Below are positions 1 through 5,075 of a stretch of 8,447 nucleotides of DNA, in pieces. The notes under the pieces are model-generated. The model made no database searches. It was not told the origin of the DNA and was given only the letters and a program-made list of their open reading frames with translations. The stretch is taken from positions 1 through 8,447 of the forward strand of contig CANRLY010000074.1 in NCBI GenBank assembly GCA_947631585.1. Direction: 5' to 3'. Both the position numbers and the translations under genes were made by a program. The DNA comes from an uncultured Clostridia bacterium (GTDB taxonomy: Bacteria > Bacillota > Clostridia > Oscillospirales > Ruminococcaceae). Numbering within the stretch: position 1 is the first letter of the stretch; each line of letters begins with the position of its first letter.

Positions 1-70
1 CGCCTGCTTGCTCCGGTTCTCCCACTTGGCAGGTCGCCCACTTGCGCCTATCTGCCCACCCTTGCTGCCG

Positions 71-502
71 TTAGTCGTCGGCTTCTTCGGCGGAGGCGGC
101 TTCTACATAATCTTTGATGACGTATGCTTCGTCCGCACCCTCAAGCTCTATTTTATACCAGCCGTCTTTTTCGCCTATGACCTTGATCTCCGAACCCTCG
201 GCAAGAGTTTCGATAACATCGCCGGAGGTGGACGGAGCTGTCCTGGCGTTTACGTTGGCTGTGGTTTTCATAACGGCAGGATAAGGACTTTTCTCAGGCG
301 GCTCGGTCTTTTTCGATTCGGTCTTTTTCTCCGGAGCGGTGGTTGCCGCCGTGGTAGTTTCGGCAGGTTCAACCAGAAGCGGATCGGAATAGGTCGTTGT
401 TGTGGCAACGATAGCTGTGTCCGCTTCTATATCCTGAAATCCGCAGCCGGTCAGCGAAAAGGTCACCGCCGCCAGAACTGCTATTATTGCTGGTCTTTTC
501 AA
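71..502 (-). CDS. Small lipoprotein with a C-terminal bacterial SH3 domain
   Basis: Predicted 143-aa lipoprotein. I place the start at a TTG codon (500-502) because AAGAGGTGA lies at the right distance just upstream and the protein then opens with a classic lipoprotein signal: KR, a hydrophobic core, and lipobox LTGC with the lipidated Cys at residue 20. An in-frame ATG at 586 would overlap the upstream gene and add a charged, non-signal leader, so I reject it. Residues about 35-75 are a Thr/Pro/Lys/Glu-rich linker. Residues about 78-136 match the bacterial SH3 (SH3_3/SH3b) pattern: VNARTAPSTSGDVI, then LAEGSEIKVIGEKDGWYKIE and a final AYVIKDYV strand. SH3b domains usually bind peptidoglycan or cell-wall peptides, so an outer-face, wall-associated role is likely. 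It lies 49 bp downstream of the DUF1292 gene and is probably co-transcribed with it. The domain call is firm; the cellular role is inferred. Confidence 0.88.
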   Translation of the reverse strand: MKRPAIIAVLAAVTFSLTGCGFQDIEADTAIVATTTTYSDPLLVEPAETTTAATTAPEKKTESKKTEPPEKSPYPAVMKTTANVNARTAPSTSGDVIETLAEGSEIKVIGEKDGWYKIELEGADEAYVIKDYVEAASAEEADD

Positions 503-551
503 AATTATCACCTCTTGGGATAAGTCTGATATGCCGGGTCTGCGGCGCTTG

Positions 552-881
552 CTACTGGTCGTCCTCGCCGGCTTCCTCATCGTCAAACTCGAACATATCC
601 TCGATACGCTCCATGAACAGTCCGCCTATCCTGTCGAACTCCTCGTCGTCGTCAACGCTTACCATCAGCTCTTCGCCGTTTTCGTCAAGCTGTTTTTTTA
701 AGATCACCACTTCGCCGCTGTCTTGCAGGGCAGCCTGGGGATCGTCGCCGTAATATGGCGTGAATGCGTAATATTCCTCGCCGTCAGCTTCCATCATGTC
801 CAGCAGTTCAAAGGTGCGGACGCCGCCGTCTTCATCTTCGAGAGTATAAAGGTCGGGCGTGTAGTCAAATCCACCAGACAT
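552..881 (-). CDS. DUF1292 family protein
   Basis: A 109-aa very acidic cytoplasmic protein with no signal peptide or membrane segment. Residues about 10-60 (LEDEDGGVRTFELLDMMEADGEEYYAFTPY in two parts, then GEVVILKKQLDENGEELMV) fit DUF1292, the YrzB-like family found across Firmicutes: 'D-E-G-...-F-ELLD..E.dG.EYYaltP' followed by 'VvILK...d.dGEE.l..vdDdEE'. The family is usually near 80-110 aa and its biochemical role is unknown. The C-terminal tail is strongly Asp/Glu-rich. The ATG at 881 has GGAGG (889-893 on the plus strand) eight bases upstream. A consensus promoter at 931-959 reads into it. In many Firmicutes the family lies near RuvX/YqgF and alanyl-tRNA synthetase genes; that context is absent here, where it precedes a lipoprotein gene. 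Confidence 0.9.
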   Translation of the reverse strand: MSGGFDYTPDLYTLEDEDGGVRTFELLDMMEADGEEYYAFTPYYGDDPQAALQDSGEVVILKKQLDENGEELMVSVDDDEEFDRIGGLFMERIEDMFEFDDEEAGEDDQ

Positions 882-930
882 AGCTTTTCCTCCAGTTCAC
901 TGTTGATACATTCGGCATCACAACACACTT

Positions 931-959
931 ATTATATAACAATTTCTCTGCAAAGTCAA
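931..959 (-). promoter_or_regulatory. Promoter of the DUF1292-lipoprotein unit
   Basis: Read on the minus strand: TTGACT (954-959), a 17-bp spacer, then TATAAT (931-936). This is a near-consensus housekeeping sigma promoter, with about 40 nt of leader before the GGAGG of the DUF1292 gene. It diverges from the large-RNA promoter at 1019-1047. Confidence 0.85.
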
Positions 960-1018
960 GGGGTTTAATTTGAAAGTAATATTAAATAAAATTTTTCAAA
1001 AAAATTTGAAAAAACCTA

Positions 1019-1047
1019 TTGACATTGCACAAAAAGTGTGATATAGT
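1019..1047 (+). promoter_or_regulatory. Strong promoter of the large structured RNA
   Basis: TTGACA (1019-1024), exactly 17 bp, then TATAGT (1042-1047), preceded by A/T-rich DNA with A tracts (about 975-1015) that resembles an UP element. Initiation would be near 1054. No convincing protein gene follows, so this promoter supports a dedicated RNA gene. Confidence 0.88.
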
Positions 1048-1251
1048 ATACTCAAGGAAAAGGAAAACCGCATCGTGAGCAGCACCGACCGGAAGGAATC
1101 AGGAGCTTGGGGCGGAAAGCTGAGTACCTTAAAGACATTTCGGAGACGTTTTCGGAGGAACGTTGCAGGGCAGGAACATTACAAGTCTCAGGGCAGTCTT
1201 ACCAGAAGTCCGGACGCCGGAAAAGGTCTTATTGATGAAAGGAACGGAGGC

Positions 1252-1951
1252 GAGTCCAATGGACACAATTGAATCACATTCCGGTATCCGCTGCGGCTCG
1301 GCGGATCAGTTTTAAGAGAAAGCGCAGTTTCAGCCGGAGAGCTGACAGGCTTTGACTTTAAGGTTATGAATACGATCGTTGGGCTGCAAAACAGGAAGGT
1401 TTCACCAACAGGTCTCTGCTTAATATAAGGATACCGACAAATTCAGTTCCCGATGGGGACGAAAATACAATTTAATAGCCATGTTCCATGGCGCAAGACT
1501 TGCGGCTTTGAATATTTCATAGAAGGGACGTATGTGATATGTGCAGGTCAGTTAAGTCGGCGAGGTTTTTGAATAAATAACAGATTGGAGAGAGTCCCAT
1601 GCAGAATTTAGTTCTTACTTGACAAAAAAATATTTGAAGGGTGAGTCCGATGGCATAGTTTGCCTTTAAGAATTTAAGCTTACGCTTGATATATAAGGAA
1701 GGAGCGGAGTTCCGGCAAGCGGGGCAGCTCCGGATAAGAACTTTATCTGAAACATCATGAAAGAGGTGAGTCCGCCTGAAAGTTACGTTTAGGTCTGAGA
1801 CCATCTTACAAGTTGACCAATAGATCTGTTGAAAGGTAATAACTCCGATGAAGATTTAAAATTTTTCTCGACAAAATTTACAGTGAAGGGTGAGTCCGAT
1901 GGCTCTGTAACATTTTATCTGATGTTTATTTCAGTGAATTGGAGTGAGTCC
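1252..1951 (+). repeat. Dispersed GAGTCC motif repeat within the large RNA
   Basis: The core GAGTCC occurs at 1252-1257, 1592-1597, 1643-1648, 1768-1773, 1892-1897 and 1946-1951, plus a degenerate copy AACTCCGATG at 1841-1850. Two copies share 20 identical bases (1635-1654 and 1884-1903: TGAAGGGTGAGTCCGATGGC). The usual context is a purine run GAARGG, then GTGAGTCCGATGG. Flanking closing helices differ in sequence: TTACAG/CTGTAA (1878-1883 with 1905-1910), AGATCT/AGATTT (1822-1827 with 1852-1857, two G-U pairs), AAAC/GTTT (1750-1753 with 1787-1790). Conserved internal sequence within variable helices suggests a repeated RNA module, for example a protein-binding or tertiary-contact site. Confidence 0.75.
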
Positions 1952-1974
1952 GAAATTTTAAATAGCTAAAGAAC

Positions 1975-2002
1975 AGGAGCGGCTCTGGCTGCTCCTTTTT
2001 TT
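1975..2002 (+). terminator. Intrinsic terminator of the large RNA
   Basis: AGGAGC (1975-1980) pairs with GCTCCT (1991-1996) around a 10-nt G/C-rich loop, followed at once by a run of seven T (1996-2002). It points in the plus direction and closes the transcript begun near 1054. Confidence 0.88.
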
Positions 2003-2045
2003 GCGGCAAAATGCGAAGATAAGCCAATTTTTGCATTTTGCCGCA
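2002..2045. repeat. Long perfect inverted repeat (hairpin) after the terminator
   Basis: TGCGGCAAAATGC (2002-2014) is perfectly complementary to 2033-2045. Pairing continues inward through 2020/2027 using G-U pairs, giving about 19 bp around loop AAGCCA. The first base is the last T of the preceding terminator. On the plus strand T6 follows only after six bases (2052-2057), so it may be a back-up terminator, a 3'-end stabiliser or a small palindromic repeat. No gene lies inside. Confidence 0.7.
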
Positions 2046-2047
2046 CC

Positions 2048-2075
2048 TTGGTTTTTTCGGGGCATAATATATACT
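2048..2075 (+). promoter_or_regulatory. Possible promoter of the small pseudoknot RNA
   Basis: TTGGTT (2048-2053) and TATACT (2070-2075) with a 16-bp spacer. Both boxes are moderate matches, with further A/T-rich hexamers (CATAAT, TAATAT) nearby. It would start a transcript near 2082 ending at the terminator at 2179-2212. Confidence 0.45.
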
Positions 2076-2081
2076 ATCGGG

Positions 2082-2212
2082 CAAAAAGACTGCTGAATGC
2101 AATTGCCGGAAAGTGGCACGTTTGTGTCCACAGGGGAGCTTTCCGGCGGCTGATGCTGTCTCCCGTGAAATAGATCTTCCTCCGCCGCTGATCTTCTCGG
2201 CGGAGGTTTTTT
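2082..2212 (+). ncRNA. Small structured RNA or attenuator with a predicted pseudoknot
   Basis: About 130 nt. A perfect 9-bp helix GCCGGAAAG/CTTTCCGGC (2105-2113 with 2139-2147) encloses hairpin TGGCAC-GTTT-GTGTCCA (2114-2130, one bulged base) and the strand CAGGGGAG (2131-2138). GGGAG (2134-2138) can pair with CTCCC (2160-2164) outside the helix, making a pseudoknot. The RNA ends in a strong terminator. CGGCGG (2144-2149) is complementary to CCGCCG (2182-2187), the left arm of the terminator, so an antiterminator fold competing with both the 9-bp helix and the terminator is possible. This is typical of a riboswitch, but it matches no class I can recall, and the downstream gene has its own promoter at 2318-2346. 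An independent small RNA is equally possible. Confidence 0.5.
2179..2212 (+). terminator. Intrinsic terminator of the small structured RNA
   Basis: CCTCCGCCG (2179-2187) and CGGCGGAGG (2198-2206) form a perfect 9-bp G/C-rich stem with a 10-nt loop, followed by six T (2207-2212). Confidence 0.9.
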
Positions 2213-2249
2213 ATTTTGAAATATAAAATAATTGTTAAGAGCGTCAAAA

Positions 2250-2282
2250 GTGTTGCAACATTTTTATTACAGTGTTGTAACA
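2250..2282. promoter_or_regulatory. Pair of operator-like direct repeats
   Basis: GTGTTGCAACA (2250-2260) and GTGTTGTAACA (2272-2282) differ at one base, lie 22 bp apart (two helical turns) and are each palindromic or nearly so (TGTTGCAACA is perfect). This is the geometry of two adjacent dimer sites on one DNA face, 36-68 bp upstream of the -35 box of the lipoprotein promoter. The regulator is unknown; an activator site is possible given the upstream position. Confidence 0.5.
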
Positions 2283-2317
2283 AAGTTTACAGTACAGTCT
2301 CATTACTTGGGAATTTG

Positions 2318-2346
2318 TTGATATTCGTCGAAAAACGTGGTAGAAT
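2318..2346 (+). promoter_or_regulatory. Promoter of the CotH/lamin-tail lipoprotein gene
   Basis: TTGATA (2318-2323), 17-bp spacer, TAGAAT (2341-2346). The start of transcription would be near 2353, only a few bases before the ribosome binding site AGAGGGGGG (2354-2362), so the leader is very short. TTGATA is one base and TAGAAT one base from consensus. Confidence 0.75.
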
Positions 2347-2369
2347 AATTCGCAGAGGGGGGTCGGAAA

Positions 2370-4910
2370 GTGGACAGGTCGGACAAGCTCAAAAAGCGGT
2401 TATTAGCCGGAAGTCTGGCGGCGGTGATGCTGACTTCCTGCGGCGCAAGAGGCGGAGACTCTTCGGGGGAAGAGAAGCAGAGCGGCGGAGGCGGCGGAGA
2501 ATTGCTGTTAAACGAATACATGACTTCCAACGGTGAGACCATAGACGACAACTACGGAAATTCCTCAGACTGGATAGAGATATACAACAGCGGCGGCGAG
2601 AAGATAGACTTATCGGGAATGGGGTTATCGGACAGGCTTTCGGAGCATGGCAAGTGGAAGTTCCCAAGCGGAGCAAAGATCGGCGGGGGAGAGTATCTGC
2701 TGGTCTGGTGCGACGGGCTGGACGAGTTCAAGGACGGTGAGCTGCACGCTTCCTTCAAGTTGGGGAACGAGGACGACGGGATAGTTCTCACTGACAAGAA
2801 CGGCGGAGTGATATTCAGCGTACCTATAGAGCGTCCGGGCAGGGACATATCCTGCGGCAGGGCTGAGGACGGAAGTTATGTATTATTCACAAAGCCCACT
2901 CCCGGAAAGAAAAACGGTTTACCTGAGGAGCAGGGCGTTCAGCAGACCACTACTGCTGCGCCGGCGGCTTCTCCGGCGGTGGACAAGGTGGAGAAGCCTG
3001 CGGTGACCACGGTAGGCAATGACGCTCCGGCGGCTGAAAAGCCGGAGCGTCCCATATCGGAAGATGTGTTCCTGTCGGAGGTATCAGCCACAGGCAACGG
3101 AGGCGTTGACTGTGACTGGGTGGAGCTTGGCAACAGGTCCGGCGCTGATAAAGACCTGAGCGGCTGGGGCATAGGAGAAGATCCTGACAGACCGGAGTAC
3201 ATTTTTCAGGGGCTGAAAGTGCCTTCCGGGGGGAAGCTGCTGCTTTACGCTGACGGTTCTGATAAGGGCGGAGAGCATCTTCCCATAAAGATAGGTCTTG
3301 ACGGAGACGAGATATATTTATTCGACAAGGAGGGGAACTGTCGGGACAAGGTGGAGTTTGAGCGGCTTTCGGCTGAAAACACCTGCGGAAGCGGCGAAAA
3401 CGGAGAGACGGTATTTTACGCAGAGCCGACCCCCGGCAAGGAAAACCCGAACAATTTTTACAAGGGATACGCCAGGCAGCCTGTTTTTTCAAACGCCGGC
3501 GGATACGCTGAAAAAGGTGAAAAGCTGACTGTTCAGGCGGAAAGCGGAGTTACGGTCAGGTACACTGCGGACGGAAGTTTGCCTGCTGAGAGCAGCAAGG
3601 TCTTTACCGGGTACACCATAAGCAAAAACTGCGTGATAAAGGCGGTAGCTTACCGGGAGGGGTATCTTCCCAGTGAGGTATGCAGCGAAACTTTCATAGT
3701 CGGTGAGGAACACGACATACCGATAGTTTGTCTGTCCTGCGCACCGGACGATCTTTTCAGCAGCGAAAGAGGCATACTGGCGTTCGGGGACAGCTACGAG
3801 AAAGAGTTCCCATATGTAGGGGCGAATTTCTGGCAGGACTGGGAAAGAGAAGTTTCTTTTGAATTTTACACTGCCGACGGACAGAGGGAGATAGCCTGCG
3901 AAGCCGGTGCCAAGGTGTTCGGGCAGTTTTCAAGAGCTTACGACCAGAAAAGTCTGGCTATACATTTCAGGGGGAAGTACGGCTGCTCGTCGGTGAACTA
4001 TCCGTTCTTCGAGGGCAATGACATAAGCAGCTTTTCTTCGCTGGTGCTGAGAGCCGGCGGTCAGGACCAGGGCTTCACAAGAATAAGAGACGCTTTCTGC
4101 ACCGAGGCTTTTTCTGAATATTCTGACATCGCATACATGGACTGGCAGCCTGTGGCGGTCTACATCAACGGCGAATATTACGGTTACTACGATCTGAGGG
4201 AAAAGATAAACGAAAGTTATTTTCAGTCCCACGAGGGCATAGACAAAAAGAAGATAGACATACTCAAGGGGAACGGTCAGATAGTTATTGCCGGCGACAA
4301 CGCAGATTACTACCGGCTGGTGGACTGGATAAAGTCACACGATCTGTCGGTAAAGGAAAACTACGAATACGTTTGCTCTCAGATAGATGTGGACAATTAC
4401 ATTGATTACCTTATTGCGGAAATATTCTTCTGCAACGGCGACACCGGAAATATAAAGTTTTACCGTGAGCAGGGCGGAAAGTGGAAATGGATACTCTTCG
4501 ATCTGGACATGGCGATGAGAGGAGAGGCGACCTGGGGGGACAGTTACAACTCAATAAAGATGATGTTCGACCCTGATGGGCACGGTTCGCAGCACAGTTT
4601 CTCAACTGCCGTTCAGTGCGGATTGCTGAAAAACGACCAGTTCAAGGAAAAGTTTTTGAAACGTTACGCCCAGCTGCTGGGGAGCTGTTTTACGCCGGAA
4701 AACCTTATTGCGGTGGAGCAGCGCATGACGGCGGAAATGGACAGCGAAATGAAGCTTCACGGAAAAAGGTGGCAAAAGCCTGTTTACGATGACTGGAAAG
4801 CAAATATAACGGCTTTGGAAAATGTCTGCCGCAAGCGTCAGGGCATTGCAAAGCAGCAGCTGATAAGCTTCCTTGGGGTATCTGAAAAGGAGCAGAATGA
4901 GTTGTTCTGA
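2370..4910 (+). CDS. Lamin-tail/CotH kinase-domain lipoprotein
   Basis: An 846-aa secreted lipoprotein starting at GTG behind a purine-rich RBS (2354-2362). A lipoprotein signal ends in LTSC with Cys24 as the lipidated residue, followed by a Gly/Ser linker. Domains in order: lamin-tail domain 1, about 45-150 (LLLNEYMTSN, SDWIEIYNSG, IDLSGMGLSD, KWKFPSG); a Thr/Ala/Pro linker, about 180-230; lamin-tail domain 2, about 232-345 (VFLSEVSATG, DWVELGNRS, DLSGWGI); a chitobiase C-terminal-like beta domain, about 373-443 (VTVRYTADGSLP, IKAVAYREGYLPS); a CotH kinase-like domain, about 448-770. CotH hallmarks are KSLAIHFRGKYG (527-538), LRAGGQD (560-566) with RIRDAF, NGEYYGYYDLREKI (600-613) and WKWILFDLDMA (705-715), where D711/D713 are candidate metal ligands. 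Bacillus CotH is an atypical kinase that phosphorylates spore-coat proteins; surface versions like this, common in ruminococci, have unknown substrates. It appears to be monocistronic. Confidence 0.92.
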   Translation: MDRSDKLKKRLLAGSLAAVMLTSCGARGGDSSGEEKQSGGGGGELLLNEYMTSNGETIDDNYGNSSDWIEIYNSGGEKIDLSGMGLSDRLSEHGKWKFPSGAKIGGGEYLLVWCDGLDEFKDGELHASFKLGNEDDGIVLTDKNGGVIFSVPIERPGRDISCGRAEDGSYVLFTKPTPGKKNGLPEEQGVQQTTTAAPAASPAVDKVEKPAVTTVGNDAPAAEKPERPISEDVFLSEVSATGNGGVDCDWVELGNRSGADKDLSGWGIGEDPDRPEYIFQGLKVPSGGKLLLYADGSDKGGEHLPIKIGLDGDEIYLFDKEGNCRDKVEFERLSAENTCGSGENGETVFYAEPTPGKENPNNFYKGYARQPVFSNAGGYAEKGEKLTVQAESGVTVRYTADGSLPAESSKVFTGYTISKNCVIKAVAYREGYLPSEVCSETFIVGEEHDIPIVCLSCAPDDLFSSERGILAFGDSYEKEFPYVGANFWQDWEREVSFEFYTADGQREIACEAGAKVFGQFSRAYDQKSLAIHFRGKYGCSSVNYPFFEGNDISSFSSLVLRAGGQDQGFTRIRDAFCTEAFSEYSDIAYMDWQPVAVYINGEYYGYYDLREKINESYFQSHEGIDKKKIDILKGNGQIVIAGDNADYYRLVDWIKSHDLSVKENYEYVCSQIDVDNYIDYLIAEIFFCNGDTGNIKFYREQGGKWKWILFDLDMAMRGEATWGDSYNSIKMMFDPDGHGSQHSFSTAVQCGLLKNDQFKEKFLKRYAQLLGSCFTPENLIAVEQRMTAEMDSEMKLHGKRWQKPVYDDWKANITALENVCRKRQGIAKQQLISFLGVSEKEQNELF

Positions 4911-4968
4911 ATATCAGGGTACACAAAAAAATTCGAGGAGCAGGGGTCTGATTTGTGAAAAATCACCT

Positions 4969-4997
4969 TTGAAAAAGTTGCGCAAAACTGGTATAAT
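4969..4997 (+). promoter_or_regulatory. Promoter of the MATE transporter gene
   Basis: TTGAAA (4969-4974), 17-bp spacer, TATAAT (4992-4997). Transcription would begin near 5004, leaving a leader of about 70 nt that contains a terminator-like hairpin. It shows that the transporter is expressed independently of the lipoprotein gene upstream. Confidence 0.85.
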
Positions 4998-5016
4998 ATA
5001 AGCATAGTGTGTAGCA

Positions 5017-5061
5017 AAAAAAGCGTAAGTCCGGCTATAGGACCTGCGCTTTTTTATTTTT
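5017..5061 (+). terminator. Terminator-like hairpin in the transporter leader
   Basis: AAAAAAGCG (5017-5025) pairs with CGCTTTTTT (5047-5055); inside, GTCC (5029-5032) pairs with GGAC (5040-5043) around loop GGCTATA. The right arm runs into T6-A-T7. It sits between the promoter and the RBS, so it would act as an attenuator in the leader, or as a transcription insulator stopping read-through from the upstream gene. No competing antiterminator is obvious. Confidence 0.7.
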
Positions 5062-5075
5062 TTGGAGGTATTTTT

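Larger units (their letters stand above)
1054..2002 (+). ncRNA. Large structured non-coding RNA, class not recognised
   Basis: A stretch of about 940 nt between a consensus promoter and an intrinsic terminator, with no convincing protein gene in any frame. It is dense in local hairpins: ACGTT/AACGT (1146-1163), ATCCGC/GCGGAT (1286-1306), TCAGC/GCTGA (1330-1345), GTTCCC/GGGGAC (1446-1460), GCCATG/CATGGC (1478-1492), CGCAA/TTGCG (1492-1504), TTAAGC/GCTTGA (1674-1689), GGTC/GACC (1792-1802), AACAT/ATGTT (1910-1925). The motif GTGAGTCCGATGG or a variant recurs at least seven times (see the repeat entry), mostly inside short closing helices. The architecture resembles ornate large bacterial RNAs such as ROOL, GOLLD, OLE and HEARO, but I cannot match it to any by eye, and the linked genes these often have (phage genes, an HNH gene) are absent. 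The 5' and 3' ends are inferred from promoter and terminator. A protein gene damaged beyond recognition is the main alternative; the repeats and helices argue against it. Confidence 0.72.

Noticed and set aside
1..70. Two CCCACTTG direct repeats near the window start
   Set aside because: They are short and only 16 bp apart, without a second supporting signal; no terminator for the lipoprotein gene could be identified here either.
1075..1272. 65-codon reading frame starting at GTG 1075 after the strong promoter
   Set aside because: It has a loose purine-rich stretch upstream, but its composition is Arg/Gly/Ser-rich without any recognisable domain, it runs through RNA hairpins and the first GAGTCC copy, and it covers only a fifth of the transcript.
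1517..1804. 95-codon minus-strand reading frame inside the large RNA
   Set aside because: It is antisense to a strongly supported plus-strand transcript, has no RBS, and its sequence shows no family features.
2105..2170. Possible match of the small RNA to fluoride riboswitch or hammerhead ribozyme (CTGATG followed later by GAAA)
   Set aside because: The loop-to-3' pseudoknot geometry of the fluoride class is absent, and no stem II is available for a hammerhead core.
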